The notes under the pieces: generated by a model
What the model saw: only the letters and a program-made list of their open reading frames with translations
The model's database searches: none
Told to the model about the DNA's origin: nothing
Made by a program: the position numbers and the translations under genes
Part shown: piece by piece, positions 53,452 to 62,384 of the stretch
Layout of the letters: the number at the start of each line of letters is the position of its first letter
Position numbering within the stretch: the first letter of the stretch is position 1
NCBI GenBank assembly: GCA_028823345.1
Contig: JAPKBR010000004.1
Location: 1 to 64,000 of the forward strand
Length of the DNA: 64,000 nucleotides
Reading direction: 5' to 3'
Origin: Planctomycetota bacterium
Lineage (GTDB): Bacteria; Planctomycetota; UBA1135; GCA-002686595

Positions 53452-54669
53452 TTAGCCCAACAAACGCAACGGCGGGTACTTTGCCCCAAGGATCGCCTGG
53501 GGGTCGACCCCAAGGCATTGCTCGATCAGACTGGCATACACCGAACGGAAATCGGTCGTGTACCCTAGGTCTCCGTTGTTCAAGTTGGTGAGGGATGGGT
53601 GCTTGCCAAACAACCCCCCCTTGACCCCGTGCCCCAAAACAAACATGGGGCCCGCCTTGCCATGGTCGGTGCCGCCAGAACCATTCTCGACGACCCTACG
53701 CCCGAACTCGCTGAAGACCAAGATGGTGGTCTTGCGTCCGCCTGGAGATCCAGCCAGGTCAAAGTAAAGGGCTCCGAGCGCGGCATCGAGGTCCGCCATC
53801 AACCGGTCATGCTTGCCTAATTGCCCTGCGTGAGTGTCAAACCCCCCCATCACCGAACTGGCAATCCGCGTCCCAATCCCTCCTTGAACGATGGCTGAAA
53901 CATCGCGCAGTTGGGCGCCGATCCCAGTGCGCGGAAACGTGATCGCGGTCTCGTGCGTGGCCGCCGCAGCGCGCACGCGCAGGGATGAGGCCTTCGCATC
54001 CGCAAGAACCCCACGAAGTTCGGCCAGCGCCGCGTCCCGGCCCTTATGGCGCGGATCAACCGGGGGCATCTCTTCCTTGCATATCCCATCCACTACCTGC
54101 CCGGGGCCTCCATCAGCCCCAAACCAACGGTAAGCGGTCGGGGATTGGACGGAACACGCTGGATGGCTGTTTGAATGAATTGCATAGGGTTTGCGGGATC
54201 CCACATGCACAACGAATTCGGGGGACGCCTGCTTGCCCTGCATGTGCTCGGACACATTGCCAATCCAACCATTGCCCGCGGAGCGGCCCAAGGGCGACGC
54301 CGAGTGCCAAATGTCGAGGGCTTTGAAGTGCGAACGGATTTGATCGGGATAGCCACAACCTTCAATCACCGCGAGCTTCCCCTGGCCATAGATCTTGTGC
54401 AGGTTCTTGAGGGCCGGGTGGAACCCTCGGTAGGGATCAATGCTCAACACCTCTGTCCCCGAGCGCTTGGTCCCACGGCGGGCTTTTTGATAATCAGGAT
54501 CGGCCCAAGGGATGATGGTCGAAAGTCCATCGTTGCCCCCCGAAAGCTGCAGGACGATCAGGGACCCCCCTTCGGCTGAGTCATCCATGCGCGTGGCGCG
54601 CAGTAACGGTGTGCTGAAGAGGGCGGTACCGGCGCCTAATACGGCGCGTCTTGAAAGGGACTGATTCAT
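53452..54669 (-). CDS. DUF1501 family Tat-exported protein (second copy)
   Basis: The 405-residue protein begins with a twin-arginine signal (LSRRAVLGAGTALFSTP). The mature chain has the DUF1501 layout but is more divergent from the 17646-19046 copy. LIVLQLSGGNDGLSTIIPW replaces the GGPSH segment, and GGFDTHAGQLGKHD and ILVFSEFGRRVVENGSGGTDHG are the metal-site stretches. In many bacteria such proteins occur with DUF1800 partners, as here: its ATG overlaps the DUF1800 stop by 4 nt. Confidence 0.92.
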   Translation of the reverse strand: MNQSLSRRAVLGAGTALFSTPLLRATRMDDSAEGGSLIVLQLSGGNDGLSTIIPWADPDYQKARRGTKRSGTEVLSIDPYRGFHPALKNLHKIYGQGKLAVIEGCGYPDQIRSHFKALDIWHSASPLGRSAGNGWIGNVSEHMQGKQASPEFVVHVGSRKPYAIHSNSHPACSVQSPTAYRWFGADGGPGQVVDGICKEEMPPVDPRHKGRDAALAELRGVLADAKASSLRVRAAAATHETAITFPRTGIGAQLRDVSAIVQGGIGTRIASSVMGGFDTHAGQLGKHDRLMADLDAALGALYFDLAGSPGGRKTTILVFSEFGRRVVENGSGGTDHGKAGPMFVLGHGVKGGLFGKHPSLTNLNNGDLGYTTDFRSVYASLIEQCLGVDPQAILGAKYPPLRLLG

Positions 54670-56324
54670 CCGAGTTGAGCCTCCGGCAAGGAGAGAATGA
54701 GGTGAGCGAGGCGGCGCAGAATGTACTCCGCGTCCTTTCCTCCTTTGCGTAGGAAACGGTCTTCAGATAGGCCGAGGGCTTCCCGTTCGGTCTTCACAAA
54801 TTCCACCAAACCAGTGGCGGTGTCCGCCGGAGGTTCAATAGCCAGCAATTCGCGAAGGGCCGCCTGGACCAGCTCCTGATCGCTGCCTGGCATCTGCATC
54901 GCAAGGGTGCGGCGCAGGCGTGTGGCTGGCGGAGTGAATTTCTTCCGATTGACCTTGTTGCGCAGGGACCGCATGGCCCGCACTAAATCCGCTGATCGAC
55001 GCGACCCTACGGCGCCTTCCATGGAAGGTTCCATGCTGTCCTGATCCATCATGGAGTCCGGGTCGCCCTGATCCATGTTCATCTCCTCGGCAGCGGCCGA
55101 GGCCAACATCTCGTCGAGTTCTGCATCGGAGGTCAGATCGTCCAGTTTGATTAATCCAAGCATCACCCCAATCAGATTGCCGCGCTGCATTAGGCTCCCG
55201 GTAGTGATCCAAGACATACCCCCTTCCCATCCCTTGACGTTGGGCGGGAAGAACGCCTTTTCGCCCAAGAGGCCCGAGGTGAAGTAGATGTAATCGGATA
55301 CGGGCTTGATTCCCAAACGGCGGCAGGAGCCCACCATGTAGTCGAGGGGCGAGAGCACTCTGCCCCCGATGACCTCGGAACGGTAGAACTCCGGATCCGT
55401 AAACAGAGTGCGCAGGAAGGGGCGCATCTCGTAATTGTTGCTGCGCAGGATCTCTGCGTAGTGTGCGAGGCGCTCTTGGCTGGGCTTAAGCCCCTCGAAC
55501 CACACCAGCAGGCGGCCAGCGACCCAACGGGGGCAGGCGTCCTGTTCAAGCAAGATCCGCACAAGATCGGGAACTTCGAATCGACCCTCTCGTCCTAAAA
55601 GTTCCTTGCGCCCATAGTCGTGATTCTTTTTCGAAAAACGGTTGCCCCCCTGGAGGGTCACCGCGTGTCCAGTCAAGATACGAGCCGCCTCCTTGACGTC
55701 CTGTTCCGTGTAGTTTCCCTCGCCTAGGCTGAAGAGCTCCAGCAACTCTCGGGCTAGGTTCTCGTTCGGCTTGCGGCGGCGATTCGAATTGTTGTCCAGG
55801 TAGACAAGCATGGCGGGGTTAAGCACCATGGTTTCCAACAAGCTGCCGTAGTTACCCAGCGCCCCCTCTCGCAGTGCCTCGTGCTGGCGGATCATCAGGT
55901 CGCCGCGACGCACAGTCTGCAGGGAACTGGTAAAGAACCCTTGCCAAAAAAGGGTCATGCGATCGCCGAGGGGATCGGTACCCTCAACCATCTGGTCAAT
56001 CCAGGTCGCGACATAGTCGGTGGCCTCCCTCTCTCCCGCGCGGCGCAGTTCTTTAATCAGATCTTGGCGCTCCGCACGCTCCATTTCCGCAAGTCGCTCG
56101 CTACTGGGAAGCGTCGACTCCATCTTCCAAGTGCCCTGACCGGCGCGCTCCTTCAAAAGGTGGTCGACCAGAGCCTCCCGGCCTTGCTCGACCCAGTGAT
56201 CGACTTGCGCCGATGGGGAGCCGAAGCCCGCCCGGTTCAGCAAATGTTCGGCAGAGCGGTGATCCCAGACCGGGTCTTGGATGGCAGGCAGCGAAAAGAG
56301 CAGGGGTAGCGCTAGGGTCAGCAT
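54666..56324 (-). CDS. DUF1800 family exported protein
   Basis: The 552-residue protein has an N-terminal signal (MLTLALPLLFSLPAIQ). SAEHLLNRAGFGSPSAQVDHW opens the domain in the way usual for DUF1800, and RRKPNENLARELLELFSLGEGNYTE is its hallmark segment. A region rich in Asp/Met/Gln near residue 420 (NMDQGDPDSMMDQDSMEP) looks disordered. Function is unknown for the family; it is usually paired with DUF1501 as here. Confidence 0.92.
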   Translation of the reverse strand: MLTLALPLLFSLPAIQDPVWDHRSAEHLLNRAGFGSPSAQVDHWVEQGREALVDHLLKERAGQGTWKMESTLPSSERLAEMERAERQDLIKELRRAGEREATDYVATWIDQMVEGTDPLGDRMTLFWQGFFTSSLQTVRRGDLMIRQHEALREGALGNYGSLLETMVLNPAMLVYLDNNSNRRRKPNENLARELLELFSLGEGNYTEQDVKEAARILTGHAVTLQGGNRFSKKNHDYGRKELLGREGRFEVPDLVRILLEQDACPRWVAGRLLVWFEGLKPSQERLAHYAEILRSNNYEMRPFLRTLFTDPEFYRSEVIGGRVLSPLDYMVGSCRRLGIKPVSDYIYFTSGLLGEKAFFPPNVKGWEGGMSWITTGSLMQRGNLIGVMLGLIKLDDLTSDAELDEMLASAAAEEMNMDQGDPDSMMDQDSMEPSMEGAVGSRRSADLVRAMRSLRNKVNRKKFTPPATRLRRTLAMQMPGSDQELVQAALRELLAIEPPADTATGLVEFVKTEREALGLSEDRFLRKGGKDAEYILRRLAHLILSLPEAQLG

Positions 56325-56458
56325 TGGAATTGGATCAAGAGACGTAGAATGAGGTGTGGGCCCTTCGTTGAACCCACCTTAATGGAATGGTTCCGAACTC
56401 ACCGAGGGGTTCTCGTGCTCCATAATGAACCCTGGCCCACACATCCACCACCCTAATC

Positions 56459-58267
56459 GTGCCCAGAACCCAGCCCCCCCTCGATCTACGCGCCTATCTG
56501 GACCTCCTGCGCTCTCGTGGTGAGTTAGTTGAGATCGACGCACCGGTTTCCTGGGACTTGGAAGCCGCCGAGATTCACCGCCGCGTGATTGCAGCCGGAG
56601 GCCCCGCCTTACTCTTCCGCAACATCAAGGGGGCGGAATTCCCCTTGGTGACAAACCTCTTTGGGACCAGCGCACGGGTGGACCTAGCTTTTGGCGAGAG
56701 GCCCAAGGAGCTCATCGAGCGGGTGGCGCAACTCCCTGAAGAGCTCATGCCCCCGACCCTCGCAAGTCTGTGGAAACAGCGAGACCTAGTGCCCCAGCTC
56801 GCGCGGGTGGGTCTCAAGCATCGGGTCCAAGGCCCGGTCACAGAAGTGGTCGAATCAAATCCGCGCCTGTCTCGATTGCCCGCCCTCAAGACTTGGGAAC
56901 GGGACGGTGGGCCTTTCGTCACCTTACCCCTGACCCTCACCCGGCACCCGGATAACGACGTACCCAACCTGGGCATGTACCGCAGTCAGATTTTTGACGA
57001 TGACCAGGTCGGTGTGCACTTTCAGATTGGAAAGGGCGGAGGCTTTCACCTTTCCCGGGCCGAAGAACTCGGTCAAGCGCTTCCCGTCGACATCCACGTG
57101 GGCGGGCCGCCGGCGCTGATGCTCGCCGCCATCGCGCCCCTGCCAGAGAATGTGCCGGAGTTGCTGCTGGCTTCCCTACTTTTGGGGCAACGCCTACCCA
57201 TGTGTCGCTCCCGGGAAGGCCGCTCGATTGCCGCCGGGGCAGAGTTCGTGCTTTCAGGATCCATCCAGCCGGGATCGCGTAGACCCGAAGGCCCTTTCGG
57301 CGACCACTACGGCTATTACTCTGAAAAGCACGACTATCCCTGGATGAAGGTGGACACCCTTCATCGTCGAAAAGATGCCATCTGGCCCGCGACTGTGGTG
57401 GGCAAACCCCGCCAGGAAGATTTCTTCCTGGGAGATTACCTGCAAGATCTGCTCGGTCCGCTTTTGCCCAAGGTTATGCCCGGAGTGATCGACCTTTGGA
57501 GCTACGGGGAAACCGGATACCACTCGCTCTCAGCGGCGATTGTGCGGGAGCGGTACGAAAGGGAAGCTGTTGCATCGGCCTTCCGCATCCTCGGGGAAGG
57601 TCAGATCTCCCTGACCAAATTCCTCTTGCTCACCGATGGTGAAGTGGACCTTAAGGATTTCGCCGCCACCCTGCGACATGTCCTAGAGCGCACAGACCCG
57701 CGCACGGATCTCTTGATCCTCCCCAACCTGTCCATGGATTCCTTGGACTATTCGGGGCCCGTGCGCCATCGGGGATCCAAGGGCGTATTGCTGGGATTGG
57801 GCGAAGCACGCCGATCTTTGCCCGACACGGTGTCGGGTGACCTGGGAGCTGGAATCCGTGATGCCAAAGTGTTCACCCCGGGCGCCCTCGTGGTTCAAAC
57901 CGCATCCCACGATGAAGATCCCGATGCGGCGGCTCGTATTGCCAAGCTAGATGCCCTCCAGGATTGGCCATTGGTGATCCTCTCCGATGATGCGGAGCGC
58001 GCGACCCGCAGCAGTGCAAACTTCCTGTGGACGACTTTCACGCGCTTCGACCCGGGGCAAGACATTGTCCCCCGGGAAGTGCGCCTGATCGGCACCCATG
58101 CGTCCTATTCATTCCCCCTCGTGATCGATGCACGCATGAAGGCCACCTATCCAGAAGAATTGTTCTGCGATGACACGACCGCAAAGGTGGTAAACGATCG
58201 TTGGAAAGAGTATTTCCCCGACGGCAAGGTCGAAATGGGGGCCTCCGACAAGGGGCACCTAGACTAG
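56459..58267 (+). CDS. UbiD-family decarboxylase
   Basis: The 602-residue protein is a prenylated-flavin-dependent decarboxylase like UbiD or MenL-pathway relatives. FRNIKGAEFPLVTNLFG lies in the N-terminal domain, and EGPFGDHYGYYS near residue 278 is the characteristic loop. The N-terminal part includes DLRAYLDLLRSRGELVEIDAPV, typical of the family. It probably acts in quinone biosynthesis or aromatic acid metabolism; no ubiX partner is adjacent. The GTG start at 56459 has no Shine-Dalgarno. Confidence 0.9.
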   Translation: MPRTQPPLDLRAYLDLLRSRGELVEIDAPVSWDLEAAEIHRRVIAAGGPALLFRNIKGAEFPLVTNLFGTSARVDLAFGERPKELIERVAQLPEELMPPTLASLWKQRDLVPQLARVGLKHRVQGPVTEVVESNPRLSRLPALKTWERDGGPFVTLPLTLTRHPDNDVPNLGMYRSQIFDDDQVGVHFQIGKGGGFHLSRAEELGQALPVDIHVGGPPALMLAAIAPLPENVPELLLASLLLGQRLPMCRSREGRSIAAGAEFVLSGSIQPGSRRPEGPFGDHYGYYSEKHDYPWMKVDTLHRRKDAIWPATVVGKPRQEDFFLGDYLQDLLGPLLPKVMPGVIDLWSYGETGYHSLSAAIVRERYEREAVASAFRILGEGQISLTKFLLLTDGEVDLKDFAATLRHVLERTDPRTDLLILPNLSMDSLDYSGPVRHRGSKGVLLGLGEARRSLPDTVSGDLGAGIRDAKVFTPGALVVQTASHDEDPDAAARIAKLDALQDWPLVILSDDAERATRSSANFLWTTFTRFDPGQDIVPREVRLIGTHASYSFPLVIDARMKATYPEELFCDDTTAKVVNDRWKEYFPDGKVEMGASDKGHLD

Positions 58268-59355
58268 CGGGCAGAATTAGATGCAGCCCTGTTGCGCTCC
58301 ATGATGCGCACCATTTCAAACTGCACCCGGGCCCGGTCCAGGTTTTGATTCTCTCGCTTGATCTTGAAGTACTCGTCACCTGCCAAGTGATCGGTCAAAA
58401 ATCGCACGCCCACGGTCAGGGTTACGATCGCCGCCGCAAGGGGCATCAGCTCTAACTCGTCTGCATTCAAAAAGGCGCCGGCACTGTCCATCCAGCCCGT
58501 GTTGAGTGCGCCTAGGACTTCTTGATTGACGCCGACTTGGGTTAGGTCCCGCTCGTCCTCGGCAGAATCGGCGGCGGCAAAGCGGGCCAAGTCGCCGAAG
58601 TCATAGAGCGACCAACCTGGCATGCAGGTGTCCAGGTCCACGATGCAACGGGCCGCACCACTTGTCTGGTCAAAGAGCACATTGTTCAGCTTGGTGTCCC
58701 CGTGAATTACGCGCACGGGAATGCGCCCCTGGGCTTGACCTGTCTCCACAATCTCCAGCAAATGCGCATATTTCAGGACGAATTCAATCTCGGGACGCAC
58801 CGTCCGCGCGCGGTCCTTGGCGTCGGCCCGCAGAGCAGCCTGAAACTGCCGCAGTCGATGGGTTGAGCTGAAGAAGAATGGGATCGTTTCCGATAACTCA
58901 CGGGCATCCAAGTCAAAGAGCCGCGCTTGGAAGTTCCCAAAAGCAACTGCTGCCCCATAGGCCTGTTCGATTCCTTGGCAATGATCGTAAGTAACAGTGT
59001 CATCCACGAAGATATAGGTGCGCCAAGCACCGTCGGGCAACACCGCCCATGCCTCCCCCTCGTTGGTGGCAACCAATTCAAGGACTTCGAGTTCATGGTC
59101 ACGAGCGCGCCAGGTATCGAGGCGCAACTGCTCGGTCACGCGCTTGATGTTGTGCATCAGGGCAGGGATGTCGCGAAAGATTTGATCATTCATGCGCTGG
59201 TGCAACATGCGGCAGGTTTCGCCTTGCATGCTCCAGCTGCTGATAAATGTTTCGTGAATATGTCCCCGACTAAGAGACTCGATCGAGAGCAAATCACGCC
59301 CCCCTGAGAATTTCAGCGCAGCGTGATGGGCAGGAGTGTAATTGAGCGGTTGCAC
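58264..59355 (-). CDS. Aminoglycoside-phosphotransferase-fold kinase (NahK-like)
   Basis: The 363-residue kinase has the APH fold, with catalytic loop VIHGDTKLNNVLFD and the metal loop CIVDLDTCMPGWSLYDFGDLAR. The N-terminal segment CRMLHQRMNDQIFRDIPALM resembles N-acetylhexosamine 1-kinases (NahK) and choline/homoserine-kinase-like proteins, so a small sugar or alcohol is the likely substrate. The GTG start at 59355 has AAGGA 5 nt upstream. Its stop overlaps the 3' end of ubiD by 4 nt in convergent orientation. Confidence 0.85.
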   Translation of the reverse strand: MQPLNYTPAHHAALKFSGGRDLLSIESLSRGHIHETFISSWSMQGETCRMLHQRMNDQIFRDIPALMHNIKRVTEQLRLDTWRARDHELEVLELVATNEGEAWAVLPDGAWRTYIFVDDTVTYDHCQGIEQAYGAAVAFGNFQARLFDLDARELSETIPFFFSSTHRLRQFQAALRADAKDRARTVRPEIEFVLKYAHLLEIVETGQAQGRIPVRVIHGDTKLNNVLFDQTSGAARCIVDLDTCMPGWSLYDFGDLARFAAADSAEDERDLTQVGVNQEVLGALNTGWMDSAGAFLNADELELMPLAAAIVTLTVGVRFLTDHLAGDEYFKIKRENQNLDRARVQFEMVRIMERNRAASNSAR

Positions 59356-59371
59356 GAAGGTCCTTAACAGG

Positions 59372-59396
59372 GAGTTGCCTCACCATGGGGCAACTC
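59372..59396. other. 8-bp inverted repeat upstream of the kinase
   Basis: GAGTTGCC and GGCAACTC flank a 9-nt loop within the 249-bp divergent region between the kinase and the porin. It lies 17 bp upstream of the kinase start. Nothing else in the region looks like a gene. It may be an operator or a leader hairpin. Confidence 0.4.
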
Positions 59397-59604
59397 ACCC
59401 ATGATGGGCAATCCCCCCCCATGACTGCCAGCCCGATCTGAATAGGTGCCTCAAAAAGGGAAAGCGCGTGTGAGGGGCCGTGGATCCCGATTCTCACGCA
59501 ACCACGGGAGCTCGTAACCGCTGCGCCCGCTTGATCATGACCGGCCCACCCGTGATAATCCCCGCACCCAAAATTCCCGCGGCACCAAGCAGCCCAACCC
59601 AAAC

Positions 59605-60795
59605 ATGAAAACCCGAGTCACATTGATCAGCACCCTCGCGACCCTCGCGCTCACCCCCCTCACCTTCGCCGGCGATAAGAACAACCCCTGGTCGGAGTTG
59701 GACGCAAAGCCTGCCAGCGAAGCTGTCGATGATACTTGGACGGTCACTTACAAGGACGGCCTCCAACTCAGCGACACCGACGGCTCCAATACGATCAAGA
59801 TCGGCGGCCGCATCGTGTATGACATGGGCTGGCAAACCGGGGAGGACAAGCCAGGGGACAGCCAAGTTGAGGTCCGTACCGCGCGGCTTTACGTCAAAGG
59901 AAGGCTCAACGGCAACGTCTCCTACAAGGCGAACTATGACCTGGCCAATTCCGACTCCGCCGGGGATGTTGCCATCAAGGACCTGTACATGCAGTTCGAT
60001 GATCTGTACGGGGTACGGATTGGGCGCTTCAAGGAGCCCCAGTCACTGAACTCCATGACCTCGGCGAAGTACATCACCATGATCGAACGAGCTGGCATTG
60101 TCAACGCGCTTAACCCGGGCCGAAATTCGGGCGTGGGCAATTCATGGCTGATCAACGACAACACCACGGTGGCTTTCGGTCTGTTCAAGGAGACATCCAA
60201 CGGATTCAGTGACAACTCCGGCCAATGGAGCGCCACCTGTCGAGCCACGCACCTGATCTCGAATTCTCTGCATGTGGGAGCATCTGGCTCTAGCCGGGGC
60301 GGATCCGGCACGGATATCAGCACTCGCCCTGGGCACCACATGGCGGGTAGCGTCACATTGGCCGATGACGGACCTGCTCAGGATTCCAGCCTTTATGGCC
60401 TGGAAGCCGCCTGGCTCAACGGCCCCTTTAGCCTTCAAGCTGAGTACATCAGTCAGTCCTTTAACACGGCCAACGATGCAGAGGTCAACGGCTACTACAT
60501 CACGGCCAGCTGGTTTCTGACCGGCGAACACCGCCCCTACAGCAAGTCTGGCGGCGTGTTCTCGCGGGTCGTTCCCTCAAAGGATGGTGGTGCCTACGAA
60601 CTCACCGCCCGCCTTGACCACAGCCAAGGAGAGGACATCGATACGGTGGAAGTGGACGACCTGATCGTCGGCATCAACTGGTACACCGGCCGCAACTCGC
60701 GGATCATGCTGAACTACGTGATGGCGGACATCGACGAGGGCGGGGCGGAGTCCGATTACGACGCTCTCCTGCTGCGATTCCAAGTTGACTTTTGA
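59605..60795 (+). CDS. Phosphate-selective-type porin (OprP/OprO family)
   Basis: The 396-residue protein has a signal peptide (MKTRVTLISTLATLALTPLTF) and a barrel with the OprP/OprO family pattern. It contains IKIGGRIVYDMGWQTGED, VRTARLYVKGRLNGNVSYKA, LYMQFDDLYGVRIGRFKEP and a late RIMLNYVMADI strand. It ends in the aromatic LLLRFQVDF required for outer-membrane assembly. The family is anion- or polyphosphate-selective in pseudomonads; the actual substrate is unknown. A decayed second copy of the C-terminal end follows immediately. Confidence 0.9.
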   Translation: MKTRVTLISTLATLALTPLTFAGDKNNPWSELDAKPASEAVDDTWTVTYKDGLQLSDTDGSNTIKIGGRIVYDMGWQTGEDKPGDSQVEVRTARLYVKGRLNGNVSYKANYDLANSDSAGDVAIKDLYMQFDDLYGVRIGRFKEPQSLNSMTSAKYITMIERAGIVNALNPGRNSGVGNSWLINDNTTVAFGLFKETSNGFSDNSGQWSATCRATHLISNSLHVGASGSSRGGSGTDISTRPGHHMAGSVTLADDGPAQDSSLYGLEAAWLNGPFSLQAEYISQSFNTANDAEVNGYYITASWFLTGEHRPYSKSGGVFSRVVPSKDGGAYELTARLDHSQGEDIDTVEVDDLIVGINWYTGRNSRIMLNYVMADIDEGGAESDYDALLLRFQVDF

Positions 60796-60856
60796 CGGGT
60801 CTCACCGACCTTTGCGGCCGGTCTTGGACAAGCAACCGACACGCTGGGATCCATTG

Positions 60857-61102
60857 CGAGGGCGTTGGGGAAGGACGAACCCCACCAAAGACGGAGTGGC
60901 AGCGGAGTTTGCCGCGCAAATTGCATTCACAAATTTGGACGCCGGCAACATTCAAGGTGGAGCCCCATTTGACTGGGGTTGTGGGCTGAACCTGCATTTC
61001 ACCCCCCGCTCGCGCCTCATGCTTCACTATCGAAATTCTAGGCTTGCGGGCCAAGATGAGGGTCTAGACATGTTACTGGTGCGCGTTCAAGCTGGTTTCT
61101 AG
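60857..61102 (+). pseudogene. Remnant of a second porin (C-terminal end only)
   Basis: The open frame ending at 61102 aligns with the last about 80 residues of the preceding porin. GRTNPTKDGVAAEFAAQIAF matches FSRVVPSKDGGAYELTARLD, PRSRLMLHYRNS matches RNSRIMLNYVMA, and LLVRVQAGF matches LLLRFQVDF. No signal peptide or remaining barrel lies upstream, since the frame opens at the end of the first porin. It is therefore a truncated tandem copy, probably inactive. Sequence divergence between the two copies suggests the duplication or truncation is old. Confidence 0.6.
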
Positions 61103-61202
61103 GTACCAAGAGGCGCATATACCCCTGAGTGCGGGACTTTCGTTAGACTCAAAGGGGTCGGGCCAATGTTGACCCCTCTTCTGGATCCTCCCCTCAAACC
61201 AA

Positions 61203-62354
61203 ATGAAAAACAACATCCTCCTTGCGGCCGTATTTGTCGCACTCGCATCTTCCGCCTCCGCCCAATACTCGGACGGTTTTGAATCCTACGCCAATGGCTC
61301 GGCCGTTGAAGGTCAAGGCTCCTGGGGCAACTGGGACGGAGTGAACACACTCTACAACAAGGTCACAACGACCCAGGCAGCGACCGGCAGCAACGCATTG
61401 AGCGTTGTTGGCAGTGGCGATCCCAATTGCGCCTTTTGCTCGGACACGGTAAACCCCTTGGGTGGTCCGTACACATCCGGTCAATGGGTCTTCAGCTGCA
61501 AGCAGTACATCCCGAACAGCTTTGGCGGCACGACCTATTGGATCATGCTGAACCAGTTTGCCGCCGGTGGTCCCTACAGCTGGTCCGTGCAAGTCAACAT
61601 GAACGGCAGCACCTTGATGGCGACGCCCGACATCAATGGCGCCGCGGTTATCCAAGGACCCAACTCTATCCCGATCGTCTTCGACGCATGGGTGGAACTG
61701 CGCGCAGAAATCGACCTGGACGCCGACAACTGCCTCATCTATTACGACAACCAACTGATGGGTGAGTACACCTGGTCCATTGGCGTATCGACAGTAGGCG
61801 TCGCCGAGATCGCATCCCTCGACCTGTTCCCCGCAGACAACAACACCGGCGAAGTCTTCTACGACGACTTCAGCGTGACCGTTGGCACGGGCGGCGGACC
61901 TTCCCTGTTCTGTAACCCGGCTAACCTGAATTCGAGCGGCACCGCGGCTACCTTGGCGGGCTCGACCTTCAGTGGCCCCGGCCTGTTCCACCTGGATGCC
62001 ATCGGAGGCCCCCCAGCAGAGTTCGGGTACTTCCTCGTCGCAGCCGCCTCACTCGACCCGGGTATCCCGGTCAGCGGCGGGCGCCTTTGCCTCGGTGCTC
62101 CCATCGGACGCTTCACCGCCTCGGCGGGACCCGGCTTTAGTTCGATCGGACAATTCGATGGGGCTGGCATCTTTCAGAATCTCGCTGGTACCTCATCGGT
62201 CGGCTCTGGCTACGACGTGGGCCAGGCCCTCCCGGACCCTCCTGGGGGAGTGATTTCAGCTGGCGCCACCTGGAACTTCCAGCTTTGGTACCGCGATGGC
62301 GGTGCTGGGCCAGGCTCCTCAAACTTCTCGGACGGAATCGCAGTCACCTTCTGA
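61203..62354 (+). CDS. Secreted protein with LamG-like and Cys-module domains
   Basis: The 383-residue protein has a signal peptide (MKNNILLAAVFVALASSASA) ending before QYSDGFESYANGSAVEGQG. The first about 220 residues form a concanavalin/LamG-like beta-sandwich (GQWVFSCKQYIPNSFGG, YYDNQLMGEYTWS). The C-terminal module runs SLFCNPANLNSSGTAATL, FHLDAIGGPP, GGRLCLGAPIGRF and TWNFQLWYRDGG, then SNFSDGIAVTF. From memory this module recurs at the ends of large exported planctomycete proteins. It probably binds a surface or is a secretion module. Exact role unknown. Confidence 0.7.
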   Translation: MKNNILLAAVFVALASSASAQYSDGFESYANGSAVEGQGSWGNWDGVNTLYNKVTTTQAATGSNALSVVGSGDPNCAFCSDTVNPLGGPYTSGQWVFSCKQYIPNSFGGTTYWIMLNQFAAGGPYSWSVQVNMNGSTLMATPDINGAAVIQGPNSIPIVFDAWVELRAEIDLDADNCLIYYDNQLMGEYTWSIGVSTVGVAEIASLDLFPADNNTGEVFYDDFSVTVGTGGGPSLFCNPANLNSSGTAATLAGSTFSGPGLFHLDAIGGPPAEFGYFLVAAASLDPGIPVSGGRLCLGAPIGRFTASAGPGFSSIGQFDGAGIFQNLAGTSSVGSGYDVGQALPDPPGGVISAGATWNFQLWYRDGGAGPGSSNFSDGIAVTF

Positions 62355-62384
62355 TCCAACCGAAGCTTATCGGCTACGAGGAGT

